NCBI GenBank assembly: GCA_046760705.1
Contig: JBHIER010000005.1
Coordinates: forward strand, 1-24,185
From: JBHIER01 sp046760705 [NCBI: bacterium]
GTDB lineage: Bacteria; JBHIER01; G020348925
Reading direction: 5' to 3'
Length of the DNA stretch: 24,185 bases
Below are positions 1-7,551 of this stretch, piece after piece. Made by a program: the position numbers and the translations under genes. The notes beneath the pieces were generated by a model that had not been told where the DNA came from, did no database searches, and saw nothing but the letters and a program-made list of their open reading frames with translations. How positions within the stretch are numbered: the first letter of the stretch is position 1; every line of letters begins with the position of its first letter.

Positions 1-94
1 CGTGGGAGGAGGTTTGATCTTTTCCTATGCGGGTTCATTTGTGGAAAGCTGAGAACGTGCGGCGTTTTCGACAAGAGCAAACCGAGAAAATTTC
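1..94 (+). other. Left-edge upstream segment
   Basis: These 94 bases precede the helicase start. One forward frame is open from base 2 to a TGA at 50-52 and another from base 1 to a TAA at 100-102. Either could be the tail of a gene lying to the left, but neither piece is long enough to recognise. I see no convincing promoter here. The helicase may be cotranscribed with an upstream gene outside the window. Confidence 0.3.
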
Positions 95-3052
95 ATGAAT
101 AATACTATCAACATCGGCGACCGGGTCAAGATTGGTGAGCGCGAAGGCGAGGTCTTCAAAATCACGCCACTGCCGAACGGCAGTAAAGAATACCGCATCG
201 CCTTTGACGAAGGACCCCCACAGAGCTTCATCTGCCCGCCGCAAGTCATCGAGAGACTGCTCACTCCTATCGACCGGCTGAAACGTCGGGATTTTGATCT
301 ACCCCTTCATTTTGATCTTCTTGTCCAAGCCTACCGCCTGTCGCTGGCTTACGAGTATGATCAACTTCTGTCCCTCTCCAGCTCCCGGACCAACTTGGAA
401 TATTATCAGGTCATGGCGGTGCATGAGGTCATTTCGGCTTATCGGCAACGATTCTTGATTGCTGATGACGTTGGCTTGGGGAAAACGATCGAGGCAGGAA
501 TGATATTTAAAGAGCTCGCCGCCCGGGGGCGGGCCAGGCGCGTACTCATTATAGCTCCTGCGCCTCTCACCCGACAGTGGCAGCGGGAGATGCGAGAGAA
601 GTTTGATGAATATTTCTGGCGGTATGATTCAAATACCATCGCAGATCTGAAGGCAAATATCGGTCGAGACAGAAACCCCTGGGACTTTCGGGATCGGATT
701 GTTACGTCACTGGATTATGCAAAGCGGGATGAGGTTCTTCCGGCGCTGTCTCGCACTTATTGGCATCTCATCATATTCGATGAGGCTCACAAACTCTCCT
801 GGGTGGGACCGAAAGAGTCAAAGTCGGAAAGGTACAAATTGGCCGAAGAACTTTATGAAAAGACCGATGCGCTTTTGCTATTGACGGCCACACCGCACAC
901 GGGCATCAAATGGCAGTTCTGGAAACTCATCTCTTTCGTTAACCCATACCTATTTGAAGATGAGGAGAGTGTCAATCCGGCAAAATTGCGGTCGGTTATG
1001 ATCCGGCGCGGCAAGGACGGACTGAAAGATATCGACGGGAAGCCCATCTTTAAAAAACGAAATGTCGAAACGGTGCCCGTCCATTTCAGCAAGGAGGAGT
1101 TTGATCTCTATGAGTCCGTTAAGGACTATGTCAAGCATGAATACAACCGAGCTATGGAGGAGAAGAAACGCACTGTCGGCTTCGCTATGGTTATTCTGCA
1201 AAAACGGATGGTCTCCAGCATCTATGCTGTCCGGAAATCTCTGGAGCATCGCCTGGAAGGATTACAGAGACTGTTGGCCTGTTTCCGAGCCAAGAAAGCA
1301 GAGGTTTCAGAATTGGAGCTCTCGGCTGAAGATCGTATTCGGCTCAAGGACTTCGAACTGGACCCATCCAGTTTGACCGATGATGAGCGAGAGGTTTTGG
1401 AGGTTAAAATTCTGTCCTTAAGTTCCTCGGCGACGGAGGAGGATATTCTCGCAGAGATTGACAAAGTCAAAGACCTGATCGAGAAGGCATCGCAAATCAG
1501 ACAGGACAGTAAAGGCCGTGATCTTCGGAAATCTATCGACACTCTGCTGACCAAAAACCCGAAGGAGAAAATCTTAATCTTTACAGAATACAGAGACACC
1601 CTGGATTATCTTCGGAACCACATTTTAGCTGACTACAAAACTCTGGAAATTCACGGCAACATGAACATGGAGGCCCGCGTGCAGGCGGAGAAGGATTTTA
1701 AGGAGGGAGATATTAACATCATGGTGGCCACAGATGCCGCAGGCGAGGGAATTAACCTTCAATTCTGTCACATTATGATCAACTATGAACTCCCCTGGAA
1801 TCCGAATCGAATCGACCAGCGCATCGGGCGGCTCCATCGATACGGCCAGAAAAGAGATGTGTATGTCTACAATTTGCAGGTTGAAAATACCAGGGAGGGT
1901 CAGATTTTCATTCGTTTGAATGAGAAGGTGAAAACCATTGAAACCCAGCTTGGCGGCAGGCTGTCGGAGGTGTTAGGCACGCTTTTGAAAGATGTTGATT
2001 TACAGAATGTGATCATGAGAGCACTCTCGGAGGATGAGAAGATAGAAGTGACGATGAAGGATGTGGAAGAGGCAATGACAGAGAACTTGAAGATGTGGCA
2101 GACGGTGAATAACAACCTCCTGATGCCGCTGCGTGATTTTGATATGGAGAACGCCATCCGAGTTGTTGAGCGCAGCCGCACGTTGATTCGAGAGAATAAA
2201 ATGACGGCAGAAGATATTGAGCAATTTGTCCGGCATTTTGTTCAGGTGCATAATGGAAAAGTCGAAAAGACGCGATATAACAGGATATATCGGATCATCA
2301 CACCCAAAGAACTCCTCGGAAATGAATCAGTACTTGAAAGATATGAACTGGTTACATTTGACAAAAAGATAGCTCAGGATAAGCAGGATGACCTGCCGGG
2401 TCTTGAATTCGTGGCCTTCGGCCATCCGCTGCTGGACGCAATTGTTTGCTACTGCAAGAGCCGTCTGTTCAGTGGGACTGTTTCATGCAAACGGATTGAC
2501 AGCGGACAGACCGGAGTCCTGTTTAATTACCACCTCCGATTCACGGATTCCAAGGGAGAACCAGTTTTTGAGGAGTTAGTCCCTATCTTCATTGATGTGA
2601 AACAGAAATATGATCCGTCGGCCTCGAAGAAGCTCCTGAACCTTCTCTACACTGGATACATGAAAGTTGAGGGCTCGGATTCAGAATTGAACAATTTGAT
2701 CGGAAGGGTCGAAGAACTCCAGAGAGTTGCAGAGGAAAAAGTGAATGAAATTGGTGAGCAAAAGAAAGTGGATATTGCCGAAAAACATAACAAACAATCG
2801 AAAATACTAATGGAAGACCTGAACAAGTATTTCTCTCGCAGACAGACAGAGGAGGAATGGAAGATACAGGAATATGAGGAGCGGATGCTCAAAGGGGAAG
2901 ACATGAAAATTTCAATTGAGAGATCCAAGTTTAATTTGCAGCAACTTAAGGAGGAATATGAGAAGCGGAAGGCGGAGATTGAGTCGCAGCGGGAGGTGTA
3001 CTTCCCAAAGCCGGAGTTGTTGAGTGTCTGTCCGATGGAAATGTCATTCTGA
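95..3052 (+). CDS. SNF2/RapA-type helicase-like ATPase (DrmD-like)
   Basis: A 985-aa superfamily 2 helicase of the Swi2/Snf2 (RapA/HepA-like) type, an ATP-driven DNA translocase or remodeller. Visible motifs: Walker A ADDVGLGKT at residues 123-131 with K130; DEAH at 229-232; motif III LLLTATPHTG near 260; the second RecA lobe starting near IFTEYRDTLDYL (about 495); TDAAGEGINLQ near 546; and motif VI QRIGRLHR with Q575, R579 and R582. Residues 1-120 are an N-terminal domain starting with a small beta-rich segment. Residues about 855-970 are highly charged and probably coiled coil. All catalytic motifs are intact, so it should be active. The ATG at 95 has only a weak ribosome-binding site, which fits translation as part of a longer operon. 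Known relatives of this size occur in phage-defence loci such as DISARM (DrmD) and in related methylase/ATPase clusters, but no other component of those systems is in the window. The biological role is therefore inferred. Confidence 0.85.
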   Translation: MNNTINIGDRVKIGEREGEVFKITPLPNGSKEYRIAFDEGPPQSFICPPQVIERLLTPIDRLKRRDFDLPLHFDLLVQAYRLSLAYEYDQLLSLSSSRTNLEYYQVMAVHEVISAYRQRFLIADDVGLGKTIEAGMIFKELAARGRARRVLIIAPAPLTRQWQREMREKFDEYFWRYDSNTIADLKANIGRDRNPWDFRDRIVTSLDYAKRDEVLPALSRTYWHLIIFDEAHKLSWVGPKESKSERYKLAEELYEKTDALLLLTATPHTGIKWQFWKLISFVNPYLFEDEESVNPAKLRSVMIRRGKDGLKDIDGKPIFKKRNVETVPVHFSKEEFDLYESVKDYVKHEYNRAMEEKKRTVGFAMVILQKRMVSSIYAVRKSLEHRLEGLQRLLACFRAKKAEVSELELSAEDRIRLKDFELDPSSLTDDEREVLEVKILSLSSSATEEDILAEIDKVKDLIEKASQIRQDSKGRDLRKSIDTLLTKNPKEKILIFTEYRDTLDYLRNHILADYKTLEIHGNMNMEARVQAEKDFKEGDINIMVATDAAGEGINLQFCHIMINYELPWNPNRIDQRIGRLHRYGQKRDVYVYNLQVENTREGQIFIRLNEKVKTIETQLGGRLSEVLGTLLKDVDLQNVIMRALSEDEKIEVTMKDVEEAMTENLKMWQTVNNNLLMPLRDFDMENAIRVVERSRTLIRENKMTAEDIEQFVRHFVQVHNGKVEKTRYNRIYRIITPKELLGNESVLERYELVTFDKKIAQDKQDDLPGLEFVAFGHPLLDAIVCYCKSRLFSGTVSCKRIDSGQTGVLFNYHLRFTDSKGEPVFEELVPIFIDVKQKYDPSASKKLLNLLYTGYMKVEGSDSELNNLIGRVEELQRVAEEKVNEIGEQKKVDIAEKHNKQSKILMEDLNKYFSRRQTEEEWKIQEYEERMLKGEDMKISIERSKFNLQQLKEEYEKRKAEIESQREVYFPKPELLSVCPMEMSF

Positions 3053-3218
3053 CGAAGGTCAGAATCTCCTGAGAGGAAGGGAGACAAAAGGAGATTCCGA
3101 AGGTTTCGGGGAGAGAAGATAGACGATTCTTTTTGGGCAGTCTTACTATTTTAGCAATCCTGAAGAGATCGCGCTATGAGGATACGCAGCAATGACCTGA
3201 AGTTCGAGGAAACAGGCG

Positions 3219-3902
3219 ATGAAATCCAAAGAAGCAGAGGACATAGTTGTATTTATCGTTCGGCGCGATACGGATTGCTCCGAATGCGGGCAGGAACTGT
3301 GGCACGGCAGTTTTTTGCGCCTCGAAAACAGGCAGCCCCTCTGTCTGTCGTGCGCGGATCTGGATCATCTGGAATTCCTGCCGAGGGGCGATGCTGCTCT
3401 GACCCGCCGTTCGACAAAACATTCGAAGATCCACGCCGTGGTCGTCCAGTGGAGCCGCACGCGCAAACGGTATGAGCGGCAAGGTATCCTTGCTGAACCG
3501 GAGGCGATCGAGCGGGCCATGGAGGAGTGCCTGGCCGACGCCGAGCTCCGGGAGGCCCGCCGGGAGCGGGAAGCTCTGCGCCGGGAGGAGATGGATCAGA
3601 AATATATTGATGAGTTCGCTGGCCAGATCAGGAAGCTGTTTCCAAAGTGTCCACCGGATGAAGAGCAAAGGATCGCCGCCCATGCCTGCCGAAAGTACAG
3701 CCGCCGGGTCGGCCGATCCAAAGCGGCTAAAGAACTGGACCCCGAGGCGGTGACCCTCGCCGTCCGAGCCCACATACGCCATATGTACACCAACTACGAC
3801 GAGCTTCTTATGGGCGGTTGGGAGCGGTGGGAAGCCAGGGACGAGGTGCAAGATGAGGTTGAAAAGATTCTGAACCGCTGGAGAGGAGAGGAAGGAACGT
3901 GA
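3219..3902 (+). CDS. DUF2293 zinc-ribbon protein
   Basis: A 227-aa protein. The N-terminal part carries a CxxC...CxxC pair (C20, C23, C42, C45), a likely structural zinc ribbon. Residues about 95-125 are very rich in Glu, Arg and Ala and probably helical. Residues about 126-222, from the YIDEFAGQIRKLFP region through the run of conserved Arg/His/Ala residues, match what I know of DUF2293, a family of unknown function. The ATG at 3219 is preceded by GAGGA at 3206-3210, eight bases away. It lies 166 bp after the helicase in the same direction, so co-transcription is possible but not shown. No catalytic motif is evident. Nucleic-acid binding is only a guess from the zinc ribbon and basic character. 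Confidence 0.75.
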   Translation: MKSKEAEDIVVFIVRRDTDCSECGQELWHGSFLRLENRQPLCLSCADLDHLEFLPRGDAALTRRSTKHSKIHAVVVQWSRTRKRYERQGILAEPEAIERAMEECLADAELREARREREALRREEMDQKYIDEFAGQIRKLFPKCPPDEEQRIAAHACRKYSRRVGRSKAAKELDPEAVTLAVRAHIRHMYTNYDELLMGGWERWEARDEVQDEVEKILNRWRGEEGT

Positions 3903-3927
3903 CCTGAATGTGAGATACCCCTTGAGA

Positions 3928-3963
3928 TGTTCACTAAAAATACTTGTTCACTAATAGTGAACA
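3928..3963 (+). promoter_or_regulatory. Operator: half-site plus perfect inverted repeat
   Basis: TGTTCACTAATAGTGAACA (3945-3963) is a perfect 8-bp inverted repeat with a 3-bp centre. The 10-mer TGTTCACTAA also occurs at 3928-3937, giving a direct repeat with 17-bp period. The array overlaps the -35 element and spacer of the promoter in front of the AbiE-like antitoxin gene. AbiE antitoxins are known to repress their own operons by binding repeats at the promoter, so autoregulation is the natural reading. Confidence 0.65.
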
Positions 3964-3972
3964 TTATATATT
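3944..3972 (+). promoter_or_regulatory. Promoter of the AbiE-like pair
   Basis: A -35-like TTGTTC (3944-3949) and a -10-like TATATT (3967-3972) are separated by 17 bp in a locally AT-rich stretch. The spacer is occupied by the palindrome at 3945-3963, so a repressor bound there would block RNA polymerase. Confidence 0.55.
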
Positions 3973-4016
3973 AGTATACACAAGGAGAAGGCACTCATGG
4001 ATGAGAGAAGGTCCAT

Positions 4017-4697
4017 TTGGCCTCCCAATCTGTGCCTTATCTACATGTTCTCAAAGAAAAAGCTGCTTCTCAAAAACGAACAGGTGTTGTGGTCTTTGCC
4101 GAGGATGTCAGCCCGAACGTAGCTCGTCATCTCAGGGATAAGGACATCAACTTCGTCGATGCCAACGGAAATGTCTTTCTCAATTATCCCGGTAAACTCT
4201 ATATCTATGTCGAGGGACAAAAACCAGCTCGTCCGCGCGGCGTGGAGAAGGGCCGAATACTACAACCCAGTGGTCTTCAGGTGCTATTTTTGCTCCTTGT
4301 CGATCCAAAAACAGTGAATCTGCCCTATCGGGATCTGGCTGAGAAGAGCGGAGTCGCTCTCAATAAGGAAAAAGTAACCTGGGCGCTGACTGGAGGATTC
4401 GGTGCGAATGAACTGGTTCATCACTATCGAGGCGAGAAGTTGAGCCTCTTTGTGGAGGAGTTCCCTCTGCGGATGACCGGAGGATTACACTGGCTTCCGA
4501 TGCCCCAAGGTCCTATCACACTCCTCCGGGCTTTCTCATCGGAAATTTATTTCAAGGCAAAACATGGCAGGCGGATTTCGGTTGTCCATCCGATGCTGAT
4601 TTACGCCGAATTGATGTACGAAGGGGGAGATCGGGAAAAGGAGACGGCACAATTGATTTACCAACGCTATCTGGAGAATCAATTTGAAAAGGATTGA
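4017..4697 (+). CDS. AbiEi-family antitoxin-like protein (type IV TA), probably shortened
   Basis: A 226-aa protein resembling AbiEi antitoxins of type IV toxin-antitoxin systems, which counteract a nucleotidyltransferase toxin and repress their own promoter. Visible parts: an N-terminal domain (about 1-75), a winged-helix-like segment (about 80-115, ending AEKSGVALNK), and a C-terminal part with ALTGGFGA, the FVEEFP strand, a PQGPITLLRAF segment and VVHPMLIYAELMYEGG near the end. From memory, relatives are around 300 aa and have about 80 more residues between the winged helix and ALTGG, so an internal in-frame deletion near residues 115-121 is likely. The start is uncertain. TTG 4017 is the only start in the open frame, with GAGAAGG five bases upstream. 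However, a better ATG at 3997, with AAGGAG nine bases upstream, lies in another frame. The gene overlaps the downstream toxin stub by 14 bp. Confidence 0.6.
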   Translation: MASQSVPYLHVLKEKAASQKRTGVVVFAEDVSPNVARHLRDKDINFVDANGNVFLNYPGKLYIYVEGQKPARPRGVEKGRILQPSGLQVLFLLLVDPKTVNLPYRDLAEKSGVALNKEKVTWALTGGFGANELVHHYRGEKLSLFVEEFPLRMTGGLHWLPMPQGPITLLRAFSSEIYFKAKHGRRISVVHPMLIYAELMYEGGDREKETAQLIYQRYLENQFEKD

Positions 4698-4881
4698 CCC
4701 GGAATTGGAGGGGGCTTTGCGAATCCTGTCCAAGTTTTTGAACGAGGAGGATATACCCTTTGTGCTCATAGGGGCGCTTGTCCCGGCCATCTGGATTGAT
4801 CTTAAGCGGCCTGAGCCACCGGATTTAGGGAGCCGGGAAACAAAGGACGCAAACTCCGCTCTCAGCCTGAGGGGGTGCTGA
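4684..4881 (+). pseudogene. Truncated nucleotidyltransferase toxin (AbiEii-like) stub
   Basis: A 65-codon remnant of a nucleotidyltransferase, starting at TTG 4684 inside the last codons of the antitoxin-like gene, as is usual for AbiE-type pairs. The N-terminal helix and the IPFVLIGALVPA segment are recognisable and lead to GSRETKDAN, the position of the family's R-x-T-x-D-x-D metal-binding motif. Here D55 is present, but the next acidic position is N57. Family similarity then stops and a short unrelated tail runs to TGA at 4879-4881. The rest of the enzyme is missing, so it cannot be catalytic. The next gene starts one base later, so a deletion appears to have joined the toxin 5' end to unrelated DNA. 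Assignment rests on motif recognition and position behind an AbiEi-like gene. Confidence 0.6.
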
Positions 4882-4882
4882 C

Positions 4883-7309
4883 ATGCTACTGAAACGGTAC
4901 TATGCCTGGTGGGCGCTGTGCCTGGTCTTCTTGACAGTGGGTCTTGCGCCCGCCCGGGATGTCTCTTTCATCGTCTTAGCCGACAACAGAAATAATACCG
5001 TTCAATACAGGGCGGCACTTCAGGAGATTAACGACATGACGGTCAACCCTGAGCCGGCCATCCCCTCTCCACACTTTCTGGTCGCCTGTGGGGACATAGA
5101 CCCCGTCGCAAGTAATATGGCCATCTATAACGATACCCTGATGTGTCCCAACCTGCCGCCATATTACCCTGTCGTCGGCAACCATGAGTTCGAAACCCCC
5201 TCAGACATGGATTACATTCTGAATTCAATGATACCGAATCTGAAGAACGTAGTAAATGGGGGGAAGCAAGGAACCTACTCCTTTGACTATGGGAATGTCC
5301 ATTGTATTGTCCTTGATGAGTACTCCACAAACGGTGAGGGTGAAGTAGATACCAATCTTCAGGCCTGGCTGCAACAGGACTTGAACGCAACGGCCCAGGA
5401 TCATGTGTTCGTTTTCGGCCACGAGCCGGCCTTTCCGAGACATCGACACATGGGAGATTCGCTGGATCAATTCCCCGAATCGCGGAACGCATTCTGGGAC
5501 ATGCTCGTCATCGAGCCGAGGGTACGGGCGTACTTTTGTGGACATACGCACTATTACTCCCGGATGCGAGTGGTCGATCCGACCAAAGTCGGGGCAGCGG
5601 GCTACCCTGACCAAAATGGGGGCGTGTACCAAGTGGACTGCGGAGCCGCTGGCCACGCCCTCAGTGACGGGAGGTTAACGCTGGTCTATGTTCACGTTGA
5701 TGAGGATGCGGTTCGTTTTCGGGTCGTTACTTCTCCGCGAAATAACGTTCAGTGGACGGTGACCGACCAGTGGAGTATCAGGGGCCTCAGAAGATTCGGG
5801 ATGCAGCTCATCGAGCCGCTGGCTGGGGATGAGATCTCGGGTGTTACGAACGTGACCTGGTCTGTTTCGGGTGAACCGGATCCACCACTGATCACAACGC
5901 TCTACGTGAGCAGCGACGCTGGGGCACACTGGGACAGGCTCTGGACAGAAGGGGCCGAAGATACCACTTACGCCTGGAACACGGCGAACAATCCGGACGG
6001 AACCAGATACATGCTCCGAGTTGTTTCCAAGGGCGATTCAGGCTTCGGGATGGTCCAGTCCGAAGGGACCTTTACAATCAACAATCCCGGTAACGGCCCC
6101 CCGGAAATCGCCCTGAAAGCGCCAACGGGGGGCGATACGCTCAGAGGAGAGGTGAATGTTGAGTGGGAGGCAGCCGACGCCGATGGCGATCCGCTGCTGA
6201 TCTCCCTGGAGACGAGCATCGACGACGGAGCAACGTGGCCCTCACTGGCGGCCGATGAAGCCAACGACGGCCTCTATACTTGGGACACACAGGCGATGCC
6301 CAACTCAACCCGTTACATGCTCAAACTGAGGTGCACCGACGGCACGGTCTGGGTTGAAGAGATTTCGGGCACATTTGCTATCCAGAACGACAGAGAAGTT
6401 TCCTCTGACCTGGTTTTTCATCACCTTTCCGGCCCTGGTAGTGGAACCATTATCGCCCACATCATCGACCGGTCTGCGCTGACAGACCACTGGTATCGCC
6501 TCACCTTCGACGACACAACTTCGGAGATGACGACCTACGATGTGTGGGATATTGATGCGGGAACCCTCGTTGTAGATGATGCGACCGAAATGGACGGCCA
6601 AACGGAAGGTCCGCTCTTTGATGGGATTCGCCTTCTCATATACAATTATGCCGCTCCTGTTGTAGACTTCAACCAGACTGGATGGACCGTCGGCACGAGC
6701 GATCTGACCTATCACATTTCCCTGCCGGAGATTGATGTGGGGACTGAAATAATCACGGGAATCGCCTACCCGGCCGATTATGAGATCACGGCTTACGATC
6801 ACCAAGTCGATACCTCCAGTTCATTCCTCGGTGCTGCGGAGGTGCCGATGTATTTCACCGTTCAAAATATGACCGAAGGTTACCAGGTTGATGTGATCTA
6901 CAATGAGATAGATGGAGATCACACCATTAGCCGCTTCGACGAGATTTACATTCTTGAAGAAGATGAAGCGGGGCAGCCGATGTTGACCTGGCTGATTTTT
7001 TTCTCCGGGCGTGAGACTTCCATTCCTCCTGTTGCTGGCGATGTCTTCACCCTAAAAACGTTGAAACCCTTTACGTCCGAAGATGTGTTTGAGTTCACCA
7101 CTGGACTTTCCGGTGACAGGGGTGATGTGACCGGAGATGGGAGCATCAATGTTCTCGACGTGGTGGCAGTAGTGAGGCACATCCTGGGCATTGAGACACT
7201 GGTGGGCAATGCCCTCTGGCGGGCCGACTGCAACGGTGACGGGGAGATCGACCTTCAGGATCTGGTGGGCATTGTGAGCGTCATCCTGGGGACTGGCGAG
7301 TGTGGGTGA
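4883..7309 (+). CDS. Secreted calcineurin-like phosphatase with C-terminal dockerin
   Basis: An 808-aa exported protein. Residues 1-25 form a signal peptide (basic start, hydrophobic core, cleavage near APA). Residues about 26-295 are a calcineurin-like metallophosphoesterase domain: D34 in ADNRN, GD at 70-71, GNHE at 99-102, then FGHEPAFP and GHTHYYSR. These are the usual metal ligands, although the first motif has Asn-Arg rather than the common D-x-H. Two tandem Ig/FnIII-like modules follow (about 298-396 and 402-500), both ending in a 'TRYML...GTF-I' pattern. A less clear beta-rich region (about 500-740) comes next. The C-terminus (about 745-808) is a type I dockerin with two calcium loops, DVTGDGSINVLD and DCNGDGEIDLQD. 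It presumably removes phosphate from extracellular substrates while bound to a cohesin-bearing partner not seen here. The start has a G-rich ribosome-binding site (GAGGGGG, 4869-4875). Confidence 0.85.
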   Translation: MLLKRYYAWWALCLVFLTVGLAPARDVSFIVLADNRNNTVQYRAALQEINDMTVNPEPAIPSPHFLVACGDIDPVASNMAIYNDTLMCPNLPPYYPVVGNHEFETPSDMDYILNSMIPNLKNVVNGGKQGTYSFDYGNVHCIVLDEYSTNGEGEVDTNLQAWLQQDLNATAQDHVFVFGHEPAFPRHRHMGDSLDQFPESRNAFWDMLVIEPRVRAYFCGHTHYYSRMRVVDPTKVGAAGYPDQNGGVYQVDCGAAGHALSDGRLTLVYVHVDEDAVRFRVVTSPRNNVQWTVTDQWSIRGLRRFGMQLIEPLAGDEISGVTNVTWSVSGEPDPPLITTLYVSSDAGAHWDRLWTEGAEDTTYAWNTANNPDGTRYMLRVVSKGDSGFGMVQSEGTFTINNPGNGPPEIALKAPTGGDTLRGEVNVEWEAADADGDPLLISLETSIDDGATWPSLAADEANDGLYTWDTQAMPNSTRYMLKLRCTDGTVWVEEISGTFAIQNDREVSSDLVFHHLSGPGSGTIIAHIIDRSALTDHWYRLTFDDTTSEMTTYDVWDIDAGTLVVDDATEMDGQTEGPLFDGIRLLIYNYAAPVVDFNQTGWTVGTSDLTYHISLPEIDVGTEIITGIAYPADYEITAYDHQVDTSSSFLGAAEVPMYFTVQNMTEGYQVDVIYNEIDGDHTISRFDEIYILEEDEAGQPMLTWLIFFSGRETSIPPVAGDVFTLKTLKPFTSEDVFEFTTGLSGDRGDVTGDGSINVLDVVAVVRHILGIETLVGNALWRADCNGDGEIDLQDLVGIVSVILGTGECG

Positions 7310-7401
7310 AATAAGGGGAGACCATGCTTGTTGGTATGATCAATATCATTGATACCCTCAAGATCTTCTCTCGGTGGCTTTTTTCGTAGGAGAGCTAAGA
7401 C

Positions 7402-7429
7402 TTGACAAACCGATTTGATGTGTTAATTT
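7402..7429 (+). promoter_or_regulatory. Sigma70-type promoter for the bshA operon
   Basis: A consensus -35 TTGACA (7402-7407) is followed after 16 bp by TAATTT (7424-7429). It would start transcription near 7436 and give a leader of about 115 bases before bshA. Confidence 0.6.
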
Positions 7430-7451
7430 TACCCTGACGCCAGGAGGCCGT

Positions 7452-7472
7452 ATCCCGAAGAAAAATCGGGAT
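7452..7472. repeat. Inverted repeat in the bshA leader
   Basis: ATCCCGA (7452-7458) and TCGGGAT (7466-7472) form a 7-bp stem with an A-rich 7-base loop. No T-run follows, so it is not an intrinsic terminator. An ATCCCG/CGGGAT pair also forms the hairpin at 22474-22499, which hints at a dispersed palindromic repeat. Confidence 0.45.
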
Positions 7473-7551
7473 TGGAGGTGTGCAACGAAGTGAGCGAACG
7501 GGTCGATCTGCGCTAAGAGATAGATCCAACATCCTGGACTTTTATGAAGCT

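Noticed and set aside
95-3052. Calling a DISARM system from the DrmD-like helicase
   Set aside because: No drmA, drmB, drmC or methyltransferase gene is visible in the window; one helicase is not enough.
3062-3097. 9-bp inverted repeat GAATCTCCT/AGGAGATTC after the helicase gene as a terminator
   Set aside because: The loop is 18 bases and no T-run follows; it may simply be chance in a purine-rich gap.
7333-7384. Hairpin followed by a T-run after the phosphatase gene, as an intrinsic terminator
   Set aside because: The stem (GGT plus ATCAAT with ATTGAT plus ACC, 7333-7356) is AT-rich and bulged, and the T6 run lies more than 20 bases further on, so the geometry does not fit.
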